Origin: Pseudomonas syringae pv. cilantro
GTDB taxonomy: Bacteria > Pseudomonadota > Gammaproteobacteria > Pseudomonadales > Pseudomonadaceae
Direction of reading: 5' to 3'
NCBI RefSeq assembly: GCF_001293775.1
Contig: NZ_LGLN01000033.1
Coordinates: 391,771 to 455,770 of the forward strand
Length of the DNA: 64,000 nt
In this document: positions 55,860-64,000 of the stretch, in pieces
How positions within the stretch are numbered: position 1 is the stretch's first letter
How the letters are laid out: each line of letters begins with the position of its first letter
Notes under the pieces: generated by a model
The model's database searches: none
Told to the model about the DNA's origin: nothing
The model's input: only the letters and a program-made list of their open reading frames with translations
Program-made: the position numbers and the translations under genes

Positions 55860-56345
55860 GCTTTGAGTTTTACCAGACGCGGGATAGTAGTTTGATTTTT
55901 AAGTGCGATTGAACAACTAAGCTGTCTCCCGTTGACGTGGCAAGAGCGATGTCCGCTGCCACTATATGTCAGTAATCATGTCATGTCGGTGCCGTCCATT
56001 TATGAAGAAACCGACTAAGGTGCGTTGATGTCCTCAGACTGTCATATGGGCACCGTACTGTCCGCGTAAATGTAAGGAAGTATTTCCGGTGAATGAAGTT
56101 CAATAACGCTTCGCCAACTGCTGTTGGTGTTGGTTAGGGACTGTTATGAGCCTGTTTCGGCCTGGAAATTTAGGCCTTGAGCGGTGTAGACGCATAACGT
56201 TCCAAGTGATCTGTCTGGTCTGGCAAAAACGTGCCCTGTGAATGCACGCCACCCGACGGTTACTTCCTGGCCGACACGAATAGGTACTACAGATGACAAG
56301 CGCGACTCTCTTAAAGAAACTTGACCTGTTACGTAGTTCGCACCC
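55860..56345. other. Intergenic region before the secreted-protein pair
   Basis: About 485 bases, richer in A and T at the start (55860-56100). No ORF with good support was found. It should hold the promoter for the 56346-58739 pair; a TTGACC at 56321 could be a -35 box but too near the start for a normal promoter. Confidence 0.45.
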
Positions 56346-57503
56346 ATGACCACGCAATGGACAATTGCGCTGGCGGTGAGCGCGATAATGGCCGCGAGTT
56401 GCGCGGCAAGTGGTGCGAAGCCGCCCGCTGAAACAACCGTCGTCGCAGTCATCAAGTTCGTGAAACGTGCAGGTGGTCCTGTCATACGCTTCGATTCGGC
56501 CAGTTGCCCTGCCTGCGCACCTGTCACTGATGCGTACTGGAACGCCGACAATGTTCGCGAAACGGTCATTGCGTTGAAAGTGCCGCGCTCGCGCTCGCTC
56601 GAACTGGCCTTCAGTGGCGCGATAGAGAATGTTGCCCGGGTCATTCTGGAGAGCGGTGACATCCCGTTCAGGCTCGAAGACGGTCGGTTGATTGTGGCAC
56701 TGGCTCCGCTAACAGCTGACGCGATAACGGCCGCCGAAGTGTCGACGCACATTGTTGAGCCAGGCATGGTCCTGCGCCTTGAACATGCTGATCCCGTGCG
56801 CTATGCGGGTCTTTATGCGCAGCAGCCCGATCCTGCTGTCCAGCGTGCTGCCGCGAACGTACTCGAGTTTGCGCAGCGGGAAGTCGTGCGCGACCTGGAA
56901 CTGGGTGTTCACGTGCAGCGCCGCGGGCTGGGCAATATTCAGATCATGGGGTTCGACACCAACGCCCCCCATGGCCACCAGGACGCGCCACCTCACGTGC
57001 ACATGCATCTGCGCTGGCCGGCCAATACGGGTACGCAAATCGCCCATTACTACATCGGCACCGATGGTTTGCTGACGCATAACATCGTCGGCGTGAAAGG
57101 CTCCGATACCCCCGAAAGGCGCTTCGAGCGGGGGGCTTCATTTACCACCGTCGGGCCCGATGGTCTTGCTGTGTACACCCATCGCATCACCCCCGAGGGC
57201 TTCTTGCAGATCAGTCGTCCGGACGGGGCCATGTGCGTGATCGAGCCCGCCAGGGCCGGAGAATCGGGTTTTGCGAGCGGCGCCAGCATCACCTGCACGA
57301 CTGGCACCAAACGCACCATCAATGTCCATGACGATCTGCACAAGGGTCGGCTGAGCGTCAGTATCGATGACGTCGTGGAGGTTTTTTCCTACGACCCGGA
57401 CACCGGCGTTCTGCGATCTCCCACGCAACCACCTCCCGCACCACCCTCCGTGTATGTGGAAGCGATGACAGGTAAAGACCTGCCATCGGCACTGCCCGAC
57501 TGA
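56346..57503 (+). CDS. Exported protein of unknown function with a His-rich motif
   Basis: A 385-residue protein with an N-terminal signal (about 1-24); MAASCAAS could be a weak lipobox, giving a lipoprotein. The middle has GHQDAPPHVHMHLRWP (about residues 212-227), a His cluster that may bind metal, followed by beta-rich sequence with THNIVGVKG and PDGLAVYTHRI. The C-terminal region is Pro-rich (QPPPAPPSVYV). I do not recognise the family. It is 30 bases upstream of a secreted glycerophosphodiesterase and probably in its operon, which suggests a helper or partner role. No good ribosome site is seen. Confidence 0.7.
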   Translation: MTTQWTIALAVSAIMAASCAASGAKPPAETTVVAVIKFVKRAGGPVIRFDSASCPACAPVTDAYWNADNVRETVIALKVPRSRSLELAFSGAIENVARVILESGDIPFRLEDGRLIVALAPLTADAITAAEVSTHIVEPGMVLRLEHADPVRYAGLYAQQPDPAVQRAAANVLEFAQREVVRDLELGVHVQRRGLGNIQIMGFDTNAPHGHQDAPPHVHMHLRWPANTGTQIAHYYIGTDGLLTHNIVGVKGSDTPERRFERGASFTTVGPDGLAVYTHRITPEGFLQISRPDGAMCVIEPARAGESGFASGASITCTTGTKRTINVHDDLHKGRLSVSIDDVVEVFSYDPDTGVLRSPTQPPPAPPSVYVEAMTGKDLPSALPD

Positions 57504-57533
57504 CGTAATGCTCACTTGAAGGGGATTAAGCTT

Positions 57534-58739
57534 ATGTTACGTATACCGAGATGGGTTTTAACATGTGCAAGTGCGATGCTGATTACGCCCTGTATATCTT
57601 TTGCTGCAGAGTACAACACCGACAAGATCGGTGACGTGCTCATGCACGCGCACAATGATCTGACGATCGTCTGTGCTCACCGAGGTCTGCACGGCACCGC
57701 CACAGGTACCAACTCCCACCAGGACTGGCTGCGCAATGTACCGGAAAACTCGATTGCGGCTATCAGGCAGGCCCACAGTGCGGGAATAGAATGCTCGGAA
57801 ATCGATCTGCAACTGGACCGGGCGGGCAACGTTATCGTTATGCACGATACGAATCTGGGCCGAACCACTAACGCGTTCGCTTTCACAACCGGACGCACAG
57901 GTGAATATGACCCTTACACCCGAGTCGGCTACAACCCCAGCCTGTCGAATTACTTTGGAAATACCCTGGGTTTGTCACTTCGCAACCCATCGCTGAACGG
58001 CTTCACCAATCAGAACGTGCCTAGTTTCGACGCCATTCTGGACACCATCAAGAACGAAAAGATTGCCATGATCCTTTTGCTTGACGTGAAGAATATCGAG
58101 GCCGCGAAAAAAGCCTGGCAAAGCGTGAAAAATCACACCAACTGGTGGGGAACACCCGCTGAGAAATGGGTGTATTTCAAGATGCCGGTGAGCTCGATCG
58201 GGGTCACCCCGGCCGGTTTCGAGTCCAAGGGCATCATGAATGTGCAGAGCGAAGCAGGCCGCTTCCGCCTGATACCGGTCTTTGGCGCCGATTTCATTGA
58301 CACCAGTGGCACTAGAGAGAATGCACTGCGCAACTGGGAAAGCTATTTTGGCAAAAACTACGTCTATGCGACTGAAGTTCGCCTCAAGGAGTTCGATAGC
58401 ACGCTAAGGTTTCCACTGAACAACATTATGAATATTTACACGGCCATGAGAACGACACAGCATCAGGTAAAAACACTCGGTGCCTATCAGCCCGTGCCTG
58501 AAACCAAACCGTACACCTACTTTACCGGCGAAGGTTATTGCTGTACAGAACCCAAGGACTGGCTCTGGAAATCTCAGCGTGGCAATGGACGGGAGACAGG
58601 GGACAATCGACCTAGCCTCAACTGGCTGATGAATACCGCAGGAGGCAGTTTTCGATACATCATCACGGATGATCCTCTTACCGCTATCACCACGTTGAGG
58701 AATGATAATCGGCGTAATACGGCGCTTATTTCAAACTGA
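57534..58739 (+). CDS. Secreted glycerophosphodiester phosphodiesterase family protein
   Basis: A 401-residue GDPD/PI-PLC TIM-barrel protein with a signal peptide (about 1-24, cleavage after SFA). The catalytic segments are AHRGLHG (first catalytic His), PENSIAAI, ECSEIDLQLD (metal Glu/Asp) and VIVMHDTNLGRTTN (second catalytic His). It should hydrolyse glycerophosphodiesters, releasing glycerol-3-phosphate, or lipid head groups. It is longer than bacterial GlpQ and has an extra C-terminal part. The ATG at 57534 is preferred over a TTG at 57516. Base composition is lower in G+C than the neighbours, a hint of acquisition. Confidence 0.83.
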   Translation: MLRIPRWVLTCASAMLITPCISFAAEYNTDKIGDVLMHAHNDLTIVCAHRGLHGTATGTNSHQDWLRNVPENSIAAIRQAHSAGIECSEIDLQLDRAGNVIVMHDTNLGRTTNAFAFTTGRTGEYDPYTRVGYNPSLSNYFGNTLGLSLRNPSLNGFTNQNVPSFDAILDTIKNEKIAMILLLDVKNIEAAKKAWQSVKNHTNWWGTPAEKWVYFKMPVSSIGVTPAGFESKGIMNVQSEAGRFRLIPVFGADFIDTSGTRENALRNWESYFGKNYVYATEVRLKEFDSTLRFPLNNIMNIYTAMRTTQHQVKTLGAYQPVPETKPYTYFTGEGYCCTEPKDWLWKSQRGNGRETGDNRPSLNWLMNTAGGSFRYIITDDPLTAITTLRNDNRRNTALISN

Positions 58740-59093
58740 CCGCCAAATAGTTGCTCATCTTTTATACCTTTACTGCGTTGGACGGGCACTGATTAAGCGC
58801 CCGGCCAATCGCAGTATTTTTAGTTCTCAACGCATAATTTTTAATTAGCTAGCTCACTAATGGGCTGTCACAAAATCAGCATGAAATTATCATGCAGTTG
58901 GCCCTGTGTAACAAGATCATCGATGATTGTCCGACGCTGAAAGCATCATGTTGTCGACACACTAATCACTCAAACATGAAACTTAGGAGCAAGTTTCTCG
59001 TTCGTCACATTACGTACATATTGCCCATAGTAGCATCGCCCAACTTTTAAAAGCGGCACACTCTTAGGTGTTCCGCCCTGAACTGGTGATGTC
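58740..59093. other. AT-rich intergenic region upstream of tonB
   Basis: About 350 bases, clearly AT-rich (for example 58810-58900). It presumably carries the promoter of the tonB–exbB–exbD–receptor set. CTGTCACAAAA (58865-58875) with a weak repeat 22 bases on (TTATCAT) faintly resembles a Pho box; no Fur box was seen. Confidence 0.45.
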
Positions 59094-59927
59094 ATGCCTG
59101 CGTTACTTTCATCCCGTCGTCCACCCCAACTGTTTCGCGAACAGGCGCTGCTGCAGACACTGCCGATATCCAGATTCGATGTTCCAGCCGCGCCCTTACC
59201 GGCTGTAGCGGTACCGCGCGTGGGCGCCGGTTACATTGCACTGGCATGCCTTATCGTGTTGAGCCTGCATGGGGCAGGTTTTTTATGGTTACGCGACAGT
59301 GCGCCTGCGCAGCCGTTACCACCCGTCACTCAGCCCATGCCGATCGCCATGCAGATGGTCGCTGCGCCAAAACCGCCAACGCCTTCAGCACCCGCCGCAG
59401 CAACGCCTCCCATTGAACAAGCGCCACCATTGCTGCCTCCGACGCCGGTGGAGCCTCCCAAACCCGTGGCCGCCGCAGCGAAACCCAAGCCTGCGGCCCC
59501 CCATCAGCAGCCTGCCAAGCCGCAGGCCAAGCCTACAGTTGTCGAGAAATCAGTTGCTGATGCACCTCAGGCCGCCGCCAAGCCTTCAGCACAACCACAG
59601 CCACCACAAGCGGCGGCTGCGCCTCCCGGCAGCGAGCCACGCACTACTGCGCCTATTGGCCGTGCCGGATACCTGAACAATCCGCCACCTGTTTACCCAC
59701 CCGCAGCCGCCAAACGCCGTCAGCAAGGCACCACGCTGTTGCGTGTACACGTTCTGGCCAGCGGCCATCCTGATCAGGTCGAAGTCGCTCAGTCCAGCGG
59801 TTTTCCGGCCCTCGACGATGCGGCCAAGGCTGCCGTTCGGCAATGGTCATTCACTCCTGCCAAGCGTGGCGATACCCCGGTCGATGGCTGGGTCAACGTT
59901 CCGCTTGCCTTCACACTCGCGCCTTGA
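59094..59927 (+). CDS. tonB: Energy transducer TonB
   Basis: A 277-residue TonB protein. A cytoplasmic tail of about 45 residues, a membrane helix (46-66), a long Pro/Ala/Lys-rich periplasmic spacer (70-200) and the C-terminal domain (about 200-277) with NPPPVYPPAAAKRRQQG and SGFPALDDAAKAAVRQWSF are seen. It passes the proton-motive force to outer membrane receptors, here most likely the one encoded at 61115. It begins a set with exbB (nine bases later) and exbD. The long cytoplasmic N-terminus is typical of Pseudomonas TonB forms. Confidence 0.9.
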   Translation: MPALLSSRRPPQLFREQALLQTLPISRFDVPAAPLPAVAVPRVGAGYIALACLIVLSLHGAGFLWLRDSAPAQPLPPVTQPMPIAMQMVAAPKPPTPSAPAAATPPIEQAPPLLPPTPVEPPKPVAAAAKPKPAAPHQQPAKPQAKPTVVEKSVADAPQAAAKPSAQPQPPQAAAAPPGSEPRTTAPIGRAGYLNNPPPVYPPAAAKRRQQGTTLLRVHVLASGHPDQVEVAQSSGFPALDDAAKAAVRQWSFTPAKRGDTPVDGWVNVPLAFTLAP

Positions 59928-59936
59928 GGCTCCATC

Positions 59937-60623
59937 ATGACAATCGATTACTCAACTCTGATTCAGCAAAGCTCCATGGGCATTCTGCTGCTGTTTTCCT
60001 TGGCGACCTGGGCGGTTCTGCTGCTCAAGGCGTGGCAGCAGGGCAGGTTGAAAAGCCAGAACAAACGCTATACCGAGGCATTCTGGGCCGCCCAGGATTT
60101 TGACACCGCACTGCGTAGCGCCCCGCAAAAAAGCCAGCTGGCACGTCTTGCGCAAGTGACCACCAAAGCGCTCTCCAGCAGCCAGGATGGTCATGAGCCG
60201 GTTGACAGCTGGAGCCGTCAGGAGCTGTTGGAACGCAGCCTGCATCAACAGATTCACTGTGAACGACGCAGCCTTGAAAGCGGCATGATCGTACTGGCCT
60301 CGATCGGCAGTACGGCGCCCTTCATTGGCCTGTTCGGTACGGTGTTCGGGATCATTCATGCGCTTCAAGCCATCAGCACGGCCAAGTCAGCCAGCATTGC
60401 CGTTGTGGCAGGGCCTATCGGCGAGGCTTTGATCGCCACCGGTATCGGCATTGCCGTCGCGGTACCCGCGGTGTTGGCGTACAACTTTTGTGGCCGTCGC
60501 TTGAAACTCATGGTGGCCGATATGGATGCCTTCGCGGTTGATCTGCTTAACCGGGCCCAGCGCCACGCCTTCAGATTGAAAGGCGAGCGTGACGGTGTCC
60601 GTAATCTCAGCGGGGTCGCTTGA
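59937..60623 (+). CDS. exbB: MotA/TolQ/ExbB proton channel protein
   Basis: A 228-residue inner membrane protein with three helices (about 12-32, 115-140 and 155-178). The segment GSTAPFIGLFGTVFGIIHAL and GPIGEALIATGIGIAVAVPAV carry the ExbB/TolQ pattern that lines the proton path. It works with ExbD and TonB in the inner membrane. It starts nine bases after tonB and ends one base before exbD. Confidence 0.92.
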   Translation: MTIDYSTLIQQSSMGILLLFSLATWAVLLLKAWQQGRLKSQNKRYTEAFWAAQDFDTALRSAPQKSQLARLAQVTTKALSSSQDGHEPVDSWSRQELLERSLHQQIHCERRSLESGMIVLASIGSTAPFIGLFGTVFGIIHALQAISTAKSASIAVVAGPIGEALIATGIGIAVAVPAVLAYNFCGRRLKLMVADMDAFAVDLLNRAQRHAFRLKGERDGVRNLSGVA

Positions 60624-60624
60624 A

Positions 60625-61029
60625 ATGGCCTTTTCTTCGAGCAATGACGACGATGCGATCAGTGACATCAACATCACACCTCTGGTGGACGTGATGCTGG
60701 TGCTGTTGGTGGTGTTTATCGTGACAGCGCCGCTGTTGACCAACGCCATACCACTGAATTTGCCGCAGACGGTGGCCACTGCGCCGCTCGATGACGCCAA
60801 GCCGGTCGCCATCAGTATCGACGCCAAAGGCGGGTTGTTTATCGACGGCGAGTCCCTGGCCGAAGAGCAGCTGCCCGACACTTTGCAGAACCTGCATGCG
60901 CGTGACCCAGAGGTTGCGCTGACCCTGCGTGCCGATACCGTCACTGACTACGGACATGTCGCCCGGGTACTGGCCGACGTGCAGAGGTCAGGCATTACAC
61001 GCCTGGCAGTGATCACCGAAAGCCCCTGA
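60625..61029 (+). CDS. exbD: Biopolymer transport protein ExbD
   Basis: A 134-residue protein with a single membrane helix (about 17-40). The essential Asp is in ISDINITPLVDVMLVLLVVF (the Asp of PLVDVMLVLL), which takes the proton. The periplasmic domain follows. The ATG at 60625 is one base from the exbB stop; an earlier in-frame ATG inside exbB is less likely. Just past the end, CCCCTGATTCAA is repeated in tandem. Confidence 0.92.
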   Translation: MAFSSSNDDDAISDINITPLVDVMLVLLVVFIVTAPLLTNAIPLNLPQTVATAPLDDAKPVAISIDAKGGLFIDGESLAEEQLPDTLQNLHARDPEVALTLRADTVTDYGHVARVLADVQRSGITRLAVITESP

Positions 61030-61049
61030 TTCAAGCACCCCTGATTCAA
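61023..61049 (+). repeat. Tandem duplication at the exbD stop
   Basis: CCCCTGATTCAA occurs at 61023-61034 and again at 61038-61049. The first copy holds the exbD stop codon; the second repeats it, so even a one-codon readthrough would soon stop. Confidence 0.7.
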
Positions 61050-61114
61050 ACCAAGCCCGGCCAGCTACAGCAGGGCCATAACCTGTCGACTCATTACGTC
61101 CTGGATATTCTTTC

Positions 61115-63415
61115 ATGATCTCGTTATCGACCGCGCGCGCTTCACGTTTTCCTCTCCAACGCCTGGTGTTGTTGATCGGACTGTACACGTTAAGCCTGGC
61201 CAGTCACGCCCAGGACGTGGCTGTTGACACAGCGTCGACGGAGGAGCCCGCAGCAGGTGCGACTGCCACAACGCTGGGCACCGTTTCAGTGATCGGCCAG
61301 GGAGAAACGCGCCAGGTGCAGCGGGTGAGTGAAAAGGATATCCAGGCGTATTCGGCAGCGACCAACCCGATGAAAGTGCTCCAGCGCCTGGCAGGGGTCA
61401 GCTTTCAATCGGGCGATCCGCTGGGGCGCGAGGAAAGCAGCCAGCGTATCAGCCTGCGTGGTTTCGACATGCACCATCTGGGCTACACACTGGACGGCGT
61501 CACACTCGGCAACATGAGCTTTGCCAACTTCAACGGCCTGAGCATCACCCGCGCGATCATCGCGGAAAACATCGCCAGCAGTGAAGTCGCGGCCGGCATT
61601 GGCGCGCTAGGCACCGCATCCAACAGCAACCTGGGTGGCACCATCGCGTTCACCAGCTCCAATCCCGACAAGGAGTTCGGCGCGCGCCTGTCGCAAACAC
61701 TGGGCAGCTATGACACCACGCGGACCTACATGCGCGTCGACACCGGCGAATACAACGGTCTGGCGGCTTATATATCCGGGGAGAAGTACGATGCCGATGC
61801 CTGGAAGGGCCATGATAATCCTCAGGAGTCCAATGCCCTTAACGCCAAGGTGACTTATGACTTCGGCAGCAACCACCTGAGCTTCTATCACAGCACGTCC
61901 ACGCATAACGAGGCCAACTTGCCGGCGATGTCGAGCAGCATGCTGAAGCGTCTGGGCTATAACTGGAGTTATTACACGCCTGACTGGACCCGTGCGGTAA
62001 ACGCTGCCAACGGTATCTTTACCGGTGGTGTCACCCGAGCGGCAGATGCAACCTACAACGGCAGCAGCCTGCGGGACGATGAACTGGACATCCTGAGTGG
62101 CAACTTTTCACTCAGTGATGACTTACTGCTGGACGCGGCGGTCTATCACCATCACGACTCGGGCCGAGGCAACTCTTACTATCCATTCGTCTACACCAGT
62201 GGCAGCACCACCGTGCCCACCAACTCCATTCGCAGCACGGTCTATGGCATCAACCGCTCGGGTTTCCAGACTTCGCTCACATACTTCCTCGGCCAGCATG
62301 AAATACAGGGCGGGTTCTGGATTCAGTCCAACAAGAACGACGTATCCCGCTACCTGTACGATCCGACAGGCACTGCGCCGCAAAATCACATTGTGAGAAC
62401 CGACGGCTTGCCGCGGGTGGCGACCATCCTTGCGCAGGATTACAACGACCTGACCCGACAGTTCTACCTGCGCGACAGCTACACCTTGCTCGACGACCGC
62501 TTGAAACTGGAGTTCGGCGCCAAGAATACGGTCACCATCTCGACGGCGGAAGGCAAGGGCGGCGGGTATGCCAGTGGCTCGCTGGAGGCACGGGATCGTT
62601 TTCTGCCGCAGTTGGGCGCTACTTATAAACTCGATGAACAGGACGAGGTTTTCACCTCCTATTCCGAGAACGTCGCCGCATTCCCCAGTGGCGGATACGG
62701 CCCTTTCTTTACCACCCAGGTGGCGGTCGACGCGGCAGGCGGGTTCAAGGACCTCAAGCCGGAAACCTCAAAAACCGTTGAAGTGGGGGTGCGTCGCAGC
62801 ACGCCGCTGTATTCGACGTCGGCTGCGGTCTACAACACCAAATTCGACAATCGCCTCGTGGCGATCACCAATTGCACCGGTATCGTGATCTGTCAGAACA
62901 GCGTGGCCAACGTCGGATCGGTCACCAGTCGAGGCCTTGAAGTCACCTTCGCGCTGACGCCTGATGAAAACTGGCGCTGGTCGAACTCCGCTTCCTATAA
63001 CCGCAGTACCTACGACGACGATTATCAGAGTGGCACCAGTCAAGTTCACGTCAAGGGCAAAACCGTAGTCGATACCCCCAAGTTGATGTATTCCAGCAGT
63101 CTGGACTGGCACTGGCAGCAATGGAATGCCGGGCTACAGGGGAGTTACATGAGCAAGCGTTATTACACCTACACCAATGATTCGAGCGTCGCAGGTTATT
63201 GGTTGGCCAACACCACGCTGGGCTACGACTTCGGCAAGTTGGGCGCAGTGAAGGACACGACCGTATCGCTGAACGTGGTGAACCTGTTTGATAAGCGTTA
63301 CATCTCGACCCTGAATACCGACGCCAGTGCAGCGAGCGATTCGGCTGGCAACCTGCAGATCCTTCAGGTGGGCAACCCGCGCAGCGCCTTCGTCACGCTG
63401 GGGGTTCGTCTGTAA
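61115..63415 (+). CDS. TonB-dependent outer membrane receptor
   Basis: A 766-residue receptor. A signal peptide (about 1-32, cleavage after SHA) is followed by a TonB-box-like TLGTVSVIGQG, the plug domain (about 70-180; NPMKVLQRLAGVSFQSGDPL and ISLRGFDMHHLGYTLDG) and a 22-strand barrel ending in FVTLGVRL. No siderophore-receptor FpvA-type signalling extension is present. It lies 85 bases after exbD, so it probably has a dedicated TonB system. The ligand is unknown; next to type II secretion genes and a phosphodiesterase, a product of a secreted enzyme is possible. Confidence 0.9.
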   Translation: MISLSTARASRFPLQRLVLLIGLYTLSLASHAQDVAVDTASTEEPAAGATATTLGTVSVIGQGETRQVQRVSEKDIQAYSAATNPMKVLQRLAGVSFQSGDPLGREESSQRISLRGFDMHHLGYTLDGVTLGNMSFANFNGLSITRAIIAENIASSEVAAGIGALGTASNSNLGGTIAFTSSNPDKEFGARLSQTLGSYDTTRTYMRVDTGEYNGLAAYISGEKYDADAWKGHDNPQESNALNAKVTYDFGSNHLSFYHSTSTHNEANLPAMSSSMLKRLGYNWSYYTPDWTRAVNAANGIFTGGVTRAADATYNGSSLRDDELDILSGNFSLSDDLLLDAAVYHHHDSGRGNSYYPFVYTSGSTTVPTNSIRSTVYGINRSGFQTSLTYFLGQHEIQGGFWIQSNKNDVSRYLYDPTGTAPQNHIVRTDGLPRVATILAQDYNDLTRQFYLRDSYTLLDDRLKLEFGAKNTVTISTAEGKGGGYASGSLEARDRFLPQLGATYKLDEQDEVFTSYSENVAAFPSGGYGPFFTTQVAVDAAGGFKDLKPETSKTVEVGVRRSTPLYSTSAAVYNTKFDNRLVAITNCTGIVICQNSVANVGSVTSRGLEVTFALTPDENWRWSNSASYNRSTYDDDYQSGTSQVHVKGKTVVDTPKLMYSSSLDWHWQQWNAGLQGSYMSKRYYTYTNDSSVAGYWLANTTLGYDFGKLGAVKDTTVSLNVVNLFDKRYISTLNTDASAASDSAGNLQILQVGNPRSAFVTLGVRL

Positions 63416-63494
63416 CCGCAACAACGCTGCACACGAGCCTGCATTAGCGTGGCTGATGCGGCGCTGTCGATCAGTCTGGCGAGGATTCAAGTGG

Positions 63495-63890
63495 ATGATG
63501 CGTCGCCACCGTAAGCCTGTACCAGGTCAGCGTGGCTTCACGCTGCTGGAAATGCTCGCCGCATTGACCCTCATGGCCCTGTGCAGCACGGTATTGCTGG
63601 TCGCCTTCGGCCAGAGCGCGCGTTCCCTCTCGCAGGTAAACGAGAGCGACCGTCTGAGTCAGGCGGCCATGAGTGTGATAGATGAGCAAACCACCGGGCC
63701 GCTGGTCAGCGGAGTACGCCGCGGCAGTATGGGCGAAGGTATCGAATGGGAGCTGAGCATCGCCCAGCAACCGACCCGTCCTGGTCGCCCGCGTTTGTAT
63801 CGTCTGGACCTGAGCGTCAGCGACGCTCGTCACCAGGCCCGATTCAGCACCTTGAGACTCCGCGCCGCCGCTGACACGGGGCGCCTGTGA
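63495..63890 (+). CDS. Type II secretion minor pseudopilin (GspI/J-like)
   Basis: A 131-residue protein with a prepilin leader: basic MMRRHRKPVPGQRG then the cleavage/methylation motif G|FTLLEML, with Glu at +5, and a hydrophobic helix. The soluble part is short, nearer GspI than GspJ in length. It should be processed by prepilin peptidase PilD and join the tip of the type II pseudopilus. GAGGA precedes the ATG. The stop overlaps the start of the next gene. Confidence 0.8.
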   Translation: MMRRHRKPVPGQRGFTLLEMLAALTLMALCSTVLLVAFGQSARSLSQVNESDRLSQAAMSVIDEQTTGPLVSGVRRGSMGEGIEWELSIAQQPTRPGRPRLYRLDLSVSDARHQARFSTLRLRAAADTGRL

Positions 63891-64000
63891 GCGGCGCATC
63901 CCAAGGGCAACGGGGTATCGCATTGCTGCTCGTGTTGTGGGTGCTGGTCATGCTCAGCCTGTTGCTGGGTTCGCTGGCCGGTTGGGTCCAGCTGGAAAGT
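63887..64000 (+). CDS. Type II secretion protein K-like pseudopilin (5' part only)
   Basis: A GTG at 63887 overlaps the previous stop by four bases and opens a frame that runs off the window end. The visible 38 residues read basic-polar GQRG followed by IALLLVLWVLVMLSLLLGS, the N-terminal pattern of GspK/XcpX, which lacks Glu at position 5. GspK caps the pseudopilus with GspI and GspJ. Only the start is seen. Confidence 0.75.
   Translation, partial: MSGASQGQRGIALLLVLWVLVMLSLLLGSLAGWVQLES

Noticed and set aside
58865-58897. Possible Pho box upstream of tonB
   Set aside because: CTGTCACAAAA fits one half, but the next 11-base unit matches only 3 of 7 key positions and the third 5 of 7. Too weak to claim phosphate control.

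Overview
The window is ordinary chromosomal DNA from a Pseudomonas. Three things support this: the local gene orders (fumC–bolA–trhO–dsbA-like–ABC–rbdA; mtaD/mtnA–gyrA–serC–pheA–tyrA–cmk–rpsA–ihfB; earP–efp–ohr–ohrR–class II DAHP synthase–deaD), the moderately high G+C, and the type of intergenic repeats. A multi-hairpin repeat at the very start (bases 11-81) is of a kind I associate with the P. syringae group, so that group is the most likely source. This is an inference, not a proof. No rRNA, tRNA, CRISPR array, prophage or complete insertion sequence was seen.

Layout. 0-7.6 kb: a FadL-type porin, small hypothetical genes, rmuC, a 40-residue conserved micro-protein, an acyl-carrier-like protein without its serine, a DTW-domain tRNA modification enzyme and a DMT exporter. 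7.6-18.5 kb: an NAD(P)H oxidoreductase coupled to fumC, a DUF2059 protein, bolA, trhO, a DsbA-like protein, an ABC exporter, the dual GGDEF/EAL protein RbdA, a TenA/haem-oxygenase-fold protein and a second GGDEF protein. 18.7-23.5 kb: ubiG–mupP–yciK and mtaD on the minus strand, divergent from mtnA (quinone synthesis, peptidoglycan recycling, methylthioadenosine salvage). 23.8-33.9 kb: gyrA, then serC–pheA–tyrA–cmk–rpsA–ihfB–lapA-like. 34.3-40.5 kb: a small O-antigen locus (beta-CASP nuclease, sugar epimerase, WbpL-like and WbpM-like enzymes) ending at comEA. 40.6-46.3 kb: TetR regulator, TlpA-like thiol reductase, SdaC serine transporter, Gre-like factor and hypothetical genes. 45.2-51.4 kb: earP–efp, an esterase, ohr/ohrR, a TSUP permease, a LysR regulator and a DUF1127 protein. 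51.4-55.9 kb: class II DAHP synthase, a spermidine-synthase-like protein and deaD. 56.3-64 kb: a secreted unknown protein with a secreted glycerophosphodiesterase, a tonB–exbB–exbD–receptor set and the start of a type II secretion pseudopilin cluster that runs off the end.

The most unusual region is the aromatic amino-acid operon at 27.8-30.6 kb. In other Pseudomonas the order is serC–pheA–hisC–tyrA/aroA–cmk. Here hisC is absent and only a 17-codon ORF lies in its place. The protein that should be a fused TyrA–AroA of about 740 residues has 536: the prephenate dehydrogenase half is intact, but about 210 residues of the EPSP synthase half are gone and the rest has lost its signature substrate-binding residues, although the frame is open and the fold pattern is kept. 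This predicts a separate functional aroA and hisC elsewhere, and a new (perhaps regulatory) role for the remaining half-domain.

Other points of note are two identical FadR-type palindromes 41 kb apart upstream of fadL and sdaC, a nested inverted-repeat element before efp with a related half-copy at 6.6 kb, a strongly reduced O-antigen locus, and the link between secreted phosphodiesterase, TonB uptake and type II secretion genes.
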